A DNA stretch of 42,812 bases from Succinivibrio sp. (GTDB lineage: Bacteria; Pseudomonadota; Gammaproteobacteria; Enterobacterales; Succinivibrionaceae): contig JAFUGP010000052.1 in the NCBI GenBank assembly GCA_017469335.1, forward strand, positions 1 through 42,812. Direction: 5' to 3'. A program made the translations under genes and the position numbers. Below are positions 24,468 to 32,373 of this stretch, piece after piece. The notes below the pieces were generated by a model. The model was not told the DNA's origin. It was given only the letters and a program-made list of their open reading frames with translations, and ran no database searches. Positions within the stretch are counted from its first letter, which is position 1. Every line of letters starts with the position of its first letter.

Positions 24468-26066
24468 ATGGCTGATATCAAACAGTTAATTTTGGAAGGT
24501 CGCACCGCGTTGGGCATTGAGCTGGGCTCTACCCGCATCAAGGGCGTACTCATCGATTACGAAGGACAGGTGCTGGCCACCGGCGCCTTTGAGTGGGAAA
24601 ACTCCTTAGTGGACGGCGTGTGGACCTATAAGCTCGAAGATGCCGAGCGCGGCCTGCGTACCTGCTATGCGCAGCTGCGTGACAGCGTCAAACAGCAGTA
24701 CGGGGTGGTGCCCGAGAAATTCGGTGCCATCGGCGTAAGCGCCATGATGCACGGCTATATCGCCTTAGATGCCAATGACAAGCAGCTTGCCCCCTTCCAG
24801 ACCTGGCGCAACACCAATACCACCAAGGCCGCCGACGAGCTCACCGAGCTGTTAGGCTATAACATCCCGCTGCGCTGGTCGTGCGCGCACCTTTATCAGC
24901 GCCTCTTAGACGGTGAGAGTCATGTCGCCCAGGTCTCCTCGGTCTTTACCCTGGCCGCCTGGATCCACTACCGCCTCACCGGCAAGAAGGTCATCGGCAT
25001 CGGCGATGCCGCCGGCATGTTCCCGGTGGACTCCGACACCCATGATTACACCGAGGCGATGGTGCAGAAGTTCGATGCTCTGCTGCAAAAGCACGGCTGC
25101 AATCTCAAACTGCGCGAGGTGTTCCCCAAGGTGCTGGTGGCCGGGGATGACGCCGGGGCGCTGACCGCTGAGGGCGCGGCGCTGCTTGATGATACCGGCA
25201 CCTTAAAGGCCGGCGTGCCGCTGTGCCCGCCGGAGGGCGATGCCGGCACCGGCATGACCGCCACCAATTCCGTGGGACCGCGTACCGGCAATCTTTCGGC
25301 CGGCACCAGCTCTTTTGCCATGGTGGTTTTGGAGCGTCAGCTCTCCAAACTGCACCGTGAAATCGATATGGTCGCCACTCCCTCGGGCTTCCCCTGCGCC
25401 ATGTCCCATGCCAACAACGGCACCTCGGATCTCAACGCCTGGGTAAGCCTCTTTGGCGAGTTCTGCCAGCTGATGGGTATCAAGGCCGACACGGGCGAGC
25501 TCTTTGGCAAGCTCTACACCCACGGCATGAAGGGCGATCCCGACTGCGGCGGACTTTTGGCCTACGGCTATTACTCGGGGGAGAACGTGACCTTCATCAA
25601 CGAGGGCCGCCCGGTCTTTGCCCGCATGCCCGACAGCAAGTTCAATCTGGCCAACTTCATGCGCGTCAATCTCTACACCTCCTTAGGCGCGGTGAAGCTG
25701 GGCATGGACATTCTGCTCAAGGAGGAGAAGGTCAAGCTCGATCGCATCATGGGCCACGGCGGTCTGTTCAAGACTCCCGGCGTCATGAACAAGATCTTGG
25801 CTGCCGCGGTGAACACCCCGGTGACCGTGATGGCCACGGCCTCCGAGGGCGGCGCCTGGGGCATTGCCCTGTTGGCGGCCTATCTGGCCGACGGCAAACG
25901 CAGCGGCACGCTGGAGCAGTACCTCGATGAGCGGGTGTTTAAAGATCTGCAGGGCGAGGCCGTGCAGCCCGATCCCAAGGATGTTGAGGGCTTTGAGACC
26001 TTTACCAAGCACTATGTGGCAGGGCTGGAGCTGGAGAAAGCCGCCATTGCCGCGATGAACTGGTAA
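24468..26066 (+). CDS. FGGY-family carbohydrate kinase (atypical xylulokinase-like)
   Basis: A 532-residue ATP-dependent sugar kinase. The first phosphate-binding motif reads GIELGSTRIKGVLID, with Glu where ordinary FGGY kinases have Asp (GIDxGTxxxK). Other landmarks are SAMMHGYIALD, TWRNTNT, the long conserved PLCPPEGDAGTGMTATNSV, GNLSAGTSSFAMV and ASEGGAWGIALLAAY. From memory, a subfamily common in Firmicutes and Bacteroidetes and annotated only as 'FGGY kinase' or 'xylulokinase' shares these, so the Glu is a subfamily trait. It likely phosphorylates the ketose made by a dehydrogenase of this operon, perhaps xylulose or ribulose. The next gene starts six bases after its stop. Confidence 0.85.
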   Translation: MADIKQLILEGRTALGIELGSTRIKGVLIDYEGQVLATGAFEWENSLVDGVWTYKLEDAERGLRTCYAQLRDSVKQQYGVVPEKFGAIGVSAMMHGYIALDANDKQLAPFQTWRNTNTTKAADELTELLGYNIPLRWSCAHLYQRLLDGESHVAQVSSVFTLAAWIHYRLTGKKVIGIGDAAGMFPVDSDTHDYTEAMVQKFDALLQKHGCNLKLREVFPKVLVAGDDAGALTAEGAALLDDTGTLKAGVPLCPPEGDAGTGMTATNSVGPRTGNLSAGTSSFAMVVLERQLSKLHREIDMVATPSGFPCAMSHANNGTSDLNAWVSLFGEFCQLMGIKADTGELFGKLYTHGMKGDPDCGGLLAYGYYSGENVTFINEGRPVFARMPDSKFNLANFMRVNLYTSLGAVKLGMDILLKEEKVKLDRIMGHGGLFKTPGVMNKILAAAVNTPVTVMATASEGGAWGIALLAAYLADGKRSGTLEQYLDERVFKDLQGEAVQPDPKDVEGFETFTKHYVAGLELEKAAIAAMNW

Positions 26067-26072
26067 CTGCGC

Positions 26073-26669
26073 ATGGACTGCCCGCTTGACAAAGAATGGC
26101 GCCCCTATTACGAGGAGCTTGACCCGCACAAACGTTTTGCCCTGTTAGAGCGTCTGGAGGGTGAGAGTGCGCAGGACGGGCAGTCTTTTCGCCGTGAACT
26201 GTTCAAGGCCCGCTACGAAAGGCGCAGCAAGCCCGAGCGCATCGCCGATCTGTGGCTGTGGAAGTGCGTTTATCTGCCCGGGCTGTTCAGACGGCGCAAG
26301 CTGCTCAAAAAGGCTGCCAAAAGCGAGCTTTTGGGCACGCTTGAGGAACTTAGGCTGCGGCGGGAACTGAGCTTTGAGGAGCGCTGCATTCTCTACTGGG
26401 AGTTCCGCAATACGGTACGGCGCTATCTGTCCACCTGCCAGGGACCTCGGTACGGTCGCTCGCTGTTCGGGCTGAAAAAGGCCACGCCGGAGGAGCAGAA
26501 ACTGCGTGCGGGGGAGGATGTCTGGAAGATGTCCCGGGGCATAGCCCGCAGTGCGCAGTTGGAGGAGGCTCTCAGTTTATGGTGCGAGGCCTGCCGTGAT
26601 GAGGTGGGTGCGTACGATGAGGCGGCGGCGCAGCATTTTGATGAGTTAGACCGCGATTTTGAGCGATAA
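26073..26669 (+). CDS. Unknown 198-residue protein inside the polyol operon
   Basis: A soluble, highly charged, mostly helical-looking protein with no signal peptide or membrane segment. Notable stretches are EWRPYYEELDPHKRFALLERL, ELFKARYERRSKPERIADLWLWKCVYLP, FRRRKLLKKAAKSELLGTLEEL and YLSTCQGPRYGRSLFGLKKAT. The 'ARY...D.WLW...lp......F.kk' arrangement reminds me of small unknown-function proteins next to sugar-alcohol genes in Clostridia (possibly the DUF6553 group); this is unverified. It starts six bases after the kinase stop with a poor ribosome-binding site, so translational coupling is likely. Catalytic motifs are not evident; a regulatory or accessory role for a neighbouring enzyme is only a guess. 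Confidence 0.75.
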   Translation: MDCPLDKEWRPYYEELDPHKRFALLERLEGESAQDGQSFRRELFKARYERRSKPERIADLWLWKCVYLPGLFRRRKLLKKAAKSELLGTLEELRLRRELSFEERCILYWEFRNTVRRYLSTCQGPRYGRSLFGLKKATPEEQKLRAGEDVWKMSRGIARSAQLEEALSLWCEACRDEVGAYDEAAAQHFDELDRDFER

Positions 26670-26762
26670 ATTTCAGCGCGGCCGCAGACCGTGCGGCAGG
26701 GGTTGGTTCGCCCCAAAAAGTGATCCAACAGGTTATAAACAGTTTTTTAACAAGATTTGAAC

Positions 26763-26782
26763 GGAAAACCAACCGGTTTTCC
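26763..26782. promoter_or_regulatory. Perfect stem-loop/dyad upstream of the zinc dehydrogenase
   Basis: GGAAAACC (26763-26770) and GGTTTTCC (26775-26782) surround AACC. The 168-base gap before the zinc dehydrogenase is AT-rich (for example GGTTATAAACAG at about 26729), unlike the tight spacing elsewhere, so an internal promoter or operator is plausible. Its AACC/GGTT core is shared with dyads before the SDR gene (19806-19816 and about 19841). Confidence 0.45.
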
Positions 26783-26837
26783 ACCAAGAGCAGTTTATTG
26801 AGAGTTGTTTTTGGCCTCGGGCCAGAGGAGATTGCAA

Positions 26838-27884
26838 ATGAAAAATACCATGTGGCAGCAGCTTATGACCGCTCCTAAGACCATCACCATGCGCGAGGTG
26901 CCGGTGCCGCAGCCCGGTCCCGATCAGGTGCTGGTCAAGATCAAGAAAATCGGCGTGTGCGGCAGCGATATCCACGTCTATCACGGTACCCATCCCTACA
27001 CCTCCTATCCGGTGACCCAGGGACATGAGGTCTCAGGTCAGATTGTGGCCGTGGGCGAGTACGTCAAGGATCTCAAGGAAGGACAGCGCGTCACCATCGA
27101 GCCGCAGGTATTCTGCGGACGTTGCTATCCCTGCCTGCACGGCAAATACAACCTCTGCGAGAAGCTCAAGGTGATGGGTTTCCAGACCACCGGCACCGCC
27201 AGCGAGTATTTCGCGGTGGACGCGAGCAAGGTCACTTTGCTGCCGGAGGGCATGACCTACTCGGAGGGCGCCATGATGGAGCCTTTAGCCGTGACCGTCC
27301 ATGCCGCCAAGCGCTTCCCCGATCTCAAGGGCGCTAAGGCCGTGGTGTTGGGCTGCGGCCCCATCGGCATTTTGCTGGTGCAGTCCTTAAAGGCCTTAGG
27401 CGCCGCGCAGGTGCTCGCCACCGATATCTCCGACGGCCGCCTGGAGCTGGCCAAGAGCCTGGGAGCCGATTTCGTGGTCAACACCAAGAACGAGGATTAC
27501 GCCAAGGCCCTGGTGGAGGCTTTCGGGCCGGATAAGGCCGATGTGGTGTATGAGTGCGCCGGCACGGACATCACCATGGAGCAGGCCATCCAGAATGCCC
27601 GCAAGGGCAGCACCATCATCCTGGTGGCGGTGTTCGGCAAACGCGCCAATGTCGATCTGGCCAAGCTCAACGACTCCGAGCTCGACCTCAACACCTCCAT
27701 GATGTACCGCCACGAGGATTTCGTGGACGCCATCCGTTTCGTCAACGAGGGCAAGATCAAGTTAAAGCCGCTGCAGAGCGCCCGTTTTGCCTTCAACGAG
27801 TATCAGAAAGCCTACGAGTACATCGACAACAACCGTGAAAGCACCATGAAAGTGCTCATTGACGTCGATCCCACCGAGGAATAA
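26838..27884 (+). CDS. Zinc-dependent polyol dehydrogenase (sorbitol/xylitol type)
   Basis: A 348-residue medium-chain dehydrogenase. The catalytic zinc ligands are Cys41 (GVCGSD), His63-Glu64 (GHEVSG) and Glu148. The structural zinc site uses Cys93, Cys96, Cys99 and Cys107 (CGRCYPCLHGKYNLC). The NAD motif GCGPIG is at 172-177. Proteins of this type oxidise sorbitol, xylitol, L-idonate or related polyols to ketoses. The ATG at 26838 has GAGGAG about nine bases upstream; the longer frame beginning at 26805 overlaps that site. The mannitol-dehydrogenase-family gene follows 14 bases after its stop, so the pair is co-expressed. Confidence 0.88.
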   Translation: MKNTMWQQLMTAPKTITMREVPVPQPGPDQVLVKIKKIGVCGSDIHVYHGTHPYTSYPVTQGHEVSGQIVAVGEYVKDLKEGQRVTIEPQVFCGRCYPCLHGKYNLCEKLKVMGFQTTGTASEYFAVDASKVTLLPEGMTYSEGAMMEPLAVTVHAAKRFPDLKGAKAVVLGCGPIGILLVQSLKALGAAQVLATDISDGRLELAKSLGADFVVNTKNEDYAKALVEAFGPDKADVVYECAGTDITMEQAIQNARKGSTIILVAVFGKRANVDLAKLNDSELDLNTSMMYRHEDFVDAIRFVNEGKIKLKPLQSARFAFNEYQKAYEYIDNNRESTMKVLIDVDPTEE

Positions 27885-27898
27885 CGAGGAACTTACCA

Positions 27899-29512
27899 AT
27901 GAAACTTACCTATCAGGGGCTGCAGGACAAGGCTGCCTGGCAGAAACTGGGCATCAAACTGCCCTCCTACGATGTTGAGGCGGTCAGTAAGGCCACCGTG
28001 GCCGCCCCGCGCTGGGTGCACCTGGGCATCGGCAACATCTTCCGGATCTTCTTAGGCGGCATCGCCGACAAGCTCATCGGGGAGGGGTTGCTCGATAAGG
28101 GCATCACCTGCGTGGAGACCTTTGACTACGACGTGGTCGATAAGATTTACGCGCCCCATGACAATCTGGTGCTGGCCGCGACGCTGCACAGCAACGGCAA
28201 GCGCGATCTGGCCGTGTTAGGCTCGCTGTGCGAGGCCATCAAGGCACAGAGCGGCAACGCGCAGAGCACCAAGCGCTTAAAGGAGATCTTCACGGCCCCG
28301 TCATTGCAGCTGGTGAGCTTTACCATCACCGAGAAGGGCTATGCCCTGCGCGGCTCCGACGGCACTTATCTGCCTTATGTCCAAAAGGACATCGAGCAGG
28401 GGCCACAGCAGGCCACAGGCGCCATGGGCGTGGTCACGGCACTGCTGTACGAGCGCTTTCAGAACGGGGCAACTCCCCTTGCATTGGTCTCCATGGACAA
28501 TGTCTCGCAAAACGGCAAGAAGCTGCGCGAGAGCGTCATCACCATGGCGCAGGAGTGGCAACAGCGCGGCCTGGTAACTGCCGAATTTGTCGCCTATGTC
28601 AGCGATGAGAGCAAGGTAAGCTTCCCCTGGTCGATGATCGACAAGATCACTCCGCGCCCGAGCGAGGCGGTGGCCGCCGATCTCAAGGCCATGGGCATCG
28701 AGGACATGGACGTGGTGGTGACCTCCAAGAAGACCTATATCGCGCCCTTCGTCAATGCCGAGGGACCTCAGTATCTGGTGGTGGAGGACAATTTCCCCAA
28801 TGGTCGTCCGCAGCTGGAGAAAGCCGGGGTCTACATGACCGACCGCAACACCGTCAATCTCTCCGAGCGCATGAAGGTCACGGTGTGCTTAAACCCCGTG
28901 CACACCGCCCTGTGCACCTACGACTGCCTGCTGGGTTATGAGTTCTTTGCCGACGGCATGAAAGATCCCGACCTGGACCGTTTAGGCAGGCGCCTGGCCT
29001 ACGTCGAGGGGCTGCCGACGGTGGAAGATCCGCGTATTCTCTCGCCCAAGGCTTTCCTGGACGAGCTGTGGAGCGAGCGTTTCCCCAACGTCTACATGGG
29101 GGATACCAGCGCCCGCATCGCCACGGACATCTCCCAGATGGTGGGCATCCGCTTTGGGCACACCATCCAGGCCTACCTTGACAAGGACGGCAACACCGAC
29201 GCGCTCATCGCCGAGCCTTTGGCCATCGCCGGCTGGATGCGTTATCTGCTCGCCGTGGACGATCAGGGCAAGAGCTTCGAGCTCTCCCCCGATCCCATGC
29301 TCAAGGAGCTGACCGCACAGCTCGGCGAGGTGAAGTTCGGGCAGCCGCAGAGCGTCGGGCAGCACCTGCGCCCCATCCTCTCCAATGCCAACATCTTCGG
29401 CCTTGATCTGTACAAGGCAGGCTTGGGTGAGCGCATTGAGACCATGGTCAGCGAGATGCTGGCAGGGCCTGGTGCGGTACGCCGCACATTGCAGAAGTAT
29501 CTGCCGGCCTGA
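27899..29512 (+). CDS. Mannitol dehydrogenase family oxidoreductase
   Basis: A 537-residue polyol-specific long-chain dehydrogenase. HLGIGNIFR (41-49) is the NAD-binding start. VSMDNVSQNGKKL matches the family's SCDNxxxNG, and SFPWSMIDKITP matches TFPnsMVDRItP. The catalytic Lys326, Asn332 and His335 lie in KVTVCLNPVHTAL (family: K-x5-N-x2-H). Relatives act on mannitol, arabinitol, or the fructuronate and tagaturonate pairs. The variants here (SMD, PWSM) place it in a less studied branch, so mannitol-to-fructose is one option, not a firm call. A GAGGAA ribosome-binding site precedes the ATG. It ends the operon, and a strong terminator follows. Confidence 0.87.
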   Translation: MKLTYQGLQDKAAWQKLGIKLPSYDVEAVSKATVAAPRWVHLGIGNIFRIFLGGIADKLIGEGLLDKGITCVETFDYDVVDKIYAPHDNLVLAATLHSNGKRDLAVLGSLCEAIKAQSGNAQSTKRLKEIFTAPSLQLVSFTITEKGYALRGSDGTYLPYVQKDIEQGPQQATGAMGVVTALLYERFQNGATPLALVSMDNVSQNGKKLRESVITMAQEWQQRGLVTAEFVAYVSDESKVSFPWSMIDKITPRPSEAVAADLKAMGIEDMDVVVTSKKTYIAPFVNAEGPQYLVVEDNFPNGRPQLEKAGVYMTDRNTVNLSERMKVTVCLNPVHTALCTYDCLLGYEFFADGMKDPDLDRLGRRLAYVEGLPTVEDPRILSPKAFLDELWSERFPNVYMGDTSARIATDISQMVGIRFGHTIQAYLDKDGNTDALIAEPLAIAGWMRYLLAVDDQGKSFELSPDPMLKELTAQLGEVKFGQPQSVGQHLRPILSNANIFGLDLYKAGLGERIETMVSEMLAGPGAVRRTLQKYLPA

Positions 29513-29556
29513 CAGAAGTATCTAAGATGAGTTGACGCAACGCCGTCAAAATTAAA

Positions 29557-29580
29557 GGGAGCCTGAGTGCTCCCTTTTTT
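29557..29580 (+). terminator. Intrinsic terminator of the polyol operon
   Basis: GGGAGC (29557-29562) pairs with GCTCCC (29569-29574) around CTGAGT, followed directly by TTTTTT (29575-29580). An A-rich stretch precedes it, so it could also work for the convergent PfkB gene. Confidence 0.9.
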
Positions 29581-29632
29581 GCGGCCCCGGATCATGAGCG
29601 ATCCGGGGGTGAAACTGCGTGATAGCGCGGGA

Positions 29633-30553
29633 TCAGAGCAGTTTCTGCTTAAACGGCGCGGTAAGCTCCGCGGGCATGGGCGGCATGGCGCCTGCGCAGG
29701 TGCAGACATAGGCGGAAATGGCCACGGCGCGTTCATGGGCCTCAGCAAGCGGCATGCCGACCATCAGACCGGTCAGCAGCGAGGCGGTGAAAGAGTCACC
29801 GGCGCCTACCGTATCCACCACTCTGACCTTCTGCGAGACCTTGCGCGAGTACTCGTTGCCCAGGTAGACCGCGCTGCCCTCCCCGCCTAAGGTATAGATG
29901 AAAAGATCAATGCCGAAGGCCGAGGAGAGCGTACGGTAGAAAGCCTCAGGCTCGTTGGGCATGCCCAGCAGTTTGGCCAGAACCGGCAGTTCATCCTCAT
30001 TGCACTTGAAGACATTGCTCAGCTTGAGCGTATCCTCGATCATTTCCTTGGAGTAGTAATTCTGTCTTAGATTGACATCAAAGACCTTGACGCTCAAATC
30101 AGCGGGCATGGACTCGATGAAACGGCGGATGCTGCGCGCGGTATCGGGACCGCGCTGGGCCAGCGAGCCGTAGCAGGCCAGGTTGGTCTGCGCGGCCACC
30201 GCGGCCAGATCCTCATCAAAGGGCAGGTGATCGTAGGCGGTGTCTTTGCGAAAATCATAGGTGGCAACACCCTGATCGTCCAATTTGATCTGCACGTCAC
30301 CGGTGGGATAGCCGTTTTCATAGAGCATGAGCTTAAGTCCGGCCTGCTCCAATTCCCGCCGGGCCCGCTGTCCGAACTCATCGCGTCCCACGGCGCTTAC
30401 CACCACACATTCAAGCCCCAGCTGACAGCAGTGGTAGGCAAAATTGGCCGGTGCCCCTCCCAGACTGGCGCCGCTCTCGAAGACATCGAACAGCACCTCG
30501 CCCAAGCCTGCGGCACGCAGCTTTATATTGTTGAATCTGGCAAAATCTATCAT
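29633..30553 (-). CDS. PfkB-family carbohydrate kinase (fructokinase-like)
   Basis: A 306-residue ribokinase/PfkB-type kinase. It carries the N-terminal signature GASLGGAPANFAYH, the substrate region FDVNLRQNYY and the C-terminal signature DTVGAGDSFTASLLTGL with catalytic Asp253. GGAPANFA and DvNLR are typical of fructokinases. It is convergent with the polyol operon, so it is not co-transcribed with it. It would suit fructose made by the mannitol or sorbitol dehydrogenases, giving fructose-6-phosphate. The ATG at 30553 is the family-consistent start, although its ribosome-binding site (GAGG, about 13 bases away) is poorly spaced. The length is normal. Confidence 0.88.
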   Translation of the reverse strand: MIDFARFNNIKLRAAGLGEVLFDVFESGASLGGAPANFAYHCCQLGLECVVVSAVGRDEFGQRARRELEQAGLKLMLYENGYPTGDVQIKLDDQGVATYDFRKDTAYDHLPFDEDLAAVAAQTNLACYGSLAQRGPDTARSIRRFIESMPADLSVKVFDVNLRQNYYSKEMIEDTLKLSNVFKCNEDELPVLAKLLGMPNEPEAFYRTLSSAFGIDLFIYTLGGEGSAVYLGNEYSRKVSQKVRVVDTVGAGDSFTASLLTGLMVGMPLAEAHERAVAISAYVCTCAGAMPPMPAELTAPFKQKLL

Positions 30554-31161
30554 AGTGATTATGGATCCTCACAGAGCCGCGCCTGTTCAGCGCGCAGCTC
30601 AGACTCCTCTGATGTTGTAGCCTCAGGACAGTGCGGGGTTGGCAGCCGTTCCCGCCCGGGGGAAAAGTGCGCCGTCGCCGGGTCAAAAACCCAAGCGGTA
30701 CAGCACCTTTGTGTATGATAGCAGTCAGGCACTTCAAGAACTGTAAACCCATTCACAGCGCTGACAAGATGTGGGGCGCTCAGAGCCTGATCTTGCAGAA
30801 AACCTGTCCCGGATGACCAATGATGAGACCTCCCCTGTTCCGGCGGGGGCTGCCGCTTAAGGCTCTGCAAGACCCCCGCCACTCAACCCTGCAACCTCGT
30901 TTTGCCGGACCAAAAGGGTGTGACCTGTCACCGCTCTTTTGAGGTATTTACGTACTCTTCTTTTGCAGTTTGATTTGAGACTCAAACCCGCGGCCCAGCG
31001 CCAACGGTGCTCTTTAAAAAACTGTGCCTGCAATAATTGGGAGGCTCCCGCACGGGATTGCCGCCATGAAGGAGGCGGTGGCCGCCAAAATCGAACTGTT
31101 CGGCTCGGCCGGCCAAGCCTGAGGACCCTCAGGCTTGGCAAGCAGCATTCTCGTCTCTTAC
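30554..31161. other. Gene-free 608-base stretch with tandem stem-loops
   Basis: No frame here looks like a protein. The right end carries three consecutive hairpins: GGGAG-G-CTCCC (31039-31049), CCGCC/GGCGG (31061-31065 with 31074-31078) and a perfect 12-bp stem GCCAAGCCTGAG/CTCAGGCTTGGC (31112-31123 with 31128-31139). The last is 22 bases beyond the minus-strand MFS stop and may protect or terminate that transcript, although no T-run follows. A small structured RNA is possible but I cannot match a known family. The left part holds the PfkB upstream region, without a clear promoter. Confidence 0.5.
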
Positions 31162-32373
31162 TTAGGATAAGGCGTGCTCACGCCCGGCAGGCTCCTTGAG
31201 CCTTAGAATGATCGCCAGCGCCAGCAGCAGACCCGGCAGGCAGGTCAGCGCCAGGGCCGCCCTGAGATCCAGGTAATCGGCGATGATGCCGGTGAGGATG
31301 GAGGTGATATAGCCGGCCCCGAAGGTAAAGCCCAGGATCATGGAAGCGGCAAAGGCGGCACTGTCAGAGAGCAGCCGCTGTGACCAGATGATGGCCGGCG
31401 GAGTGGAGCCGTAGAGGGCCGCTCCCAATATAAACAGCGCAAGATAGGAGAGCGCGGACAGATCGGGCTTGTACAAAAACACCGCGAGGCTCACAGCAGA
31501 AAGCGCGTAGGTTGAGGCAATGAGGGCTTTGATGCCGATGCGCAGCGACAGCGCACCCACCAGAATGCTGCCGCAGGCAGTTCCCAAGAGCATGCACATG
31601 ATGGCCGAGGCGCTCTGCACGCTGCCTATGCCTTCGGCATCCAGGAGCAGGGCCAGATACAGCACCATGGCGCAATAGCACCATGAGCGCAGCGCCATGC
31701 TCAGGGTAAACCACAAAAAGGGCCGGTTGTGCAGCAACTCGTGCAGGTTGACGCTCTTGACCTGACCGCGCGGGGCGCTTATGTGCATGCGCCTTACAAA
31801 CATCAGCGCGGCGGTGGCCAGCGCCAGCGAGGCCATCAGCGGCAGCGCTTCTTCTCCTGCAAGCTCGATATACCAGGCCACGGCCAGCGGGGCTACGGCA
31901 AAGCCGATATTGCCTCCCACGATGAACACCGAGGTGGCGAGCACCTCATGCCCCGGCGGTGAGACTTTGGGCACGATGCCGCCTGCGATGGGATGAAAAC
32001 CCGAGGCGCAGATCCCCGAGAACAGGGTCAGGGCAAAGAGCGTGGTCAGCGAGGGCATTAAACAAACCAGGCAGGCGCTGATGCCTCCTGCCAGGATGGA
32101 GAGCGGCATCAGGGCATTGATGCGGTAGCGGTCGGCAGCTATGCCGATGGGCGGCTGAATGAAATTGGCCGCTATCTGGAAGACCATGAACAGCGCCCCG
32201 CACTGCGAGTAGGAGAGTCCGAAGCGCACGGCAAAGGCCGGCAGCAGGATGGGCAGCACATTGCAGTAGAAATCGCTGGAAAAGTGCCCCAGACCGATAA
32301 GTCCCACGTTAAACCAGCCCCGGGAGGGCAGTTTGACGTTCATGGCTGTGGCCGGGTTGGGGGAGTCGCTCAT
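31162..32373 (-). CDS. MFS transporter, fosmidomycin-resistance (Fsr)-like
   Basis: A 403-residue, 12-segment major facilitator. LIGLGHFSSDFYCNVLPILLPAF near the N-terminus is the hallmark of Fsr-type exporters ('H...D......lp.llP'). GICASGFHPIAGGIV and VFIVGGNIGFAVAPL also fit that group. It probably exports a small molecule or drug; the substrate is unknown. The ATG at 32373 is preceded by AAAGGAG inside the hslO tail. The start shares ATGA with the hslO stop, a 4-base overlap that implies translational coupling with the redox chaperone gene. Confidence 0.85.
   Translation of the reverse strand: MSDSPNPATAMNVKLPSRGWFNVGLIGLGHFSSDFYCNVLPILLPAFAVRFGLSYSQCGALFMVFQIAANFIQPPIGIAADRYRINALMPLSILAGGISACLVCLMPSLTTLFALTLFSGICASGFHPIAGGIVPKVSPPGHEVLATSVFIVGGNIGFAVAPLAVAWYIELAGEEALPLMASLALATAALMFVRRMHISAPRGQVKSVNLHELLHNRPFLWFTLSMALRSWCYCAMVLYLALLLDAEGIGSVQSASAIMCMLLGTACGSILVGALSLRIGIKALIASTYALSAVSLAVFLYKPDLSALSYLALFILGAALYGSTPPAIIWSQRLLSDSAAFAASMILGFTFGAGYITSILTGIIADYLDLRAALALTCLPGLLLALAIILRLKEPAGREHALS

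Noticed and set aside
30939-31199. Arg-rich 86-codon plus-strand frame in the 608-base gap
   Set aside because: It runs through three hairpins and into the MFS gene on the other strand; Arg/Leu-rich composition comes from the GC-rich palindromes.
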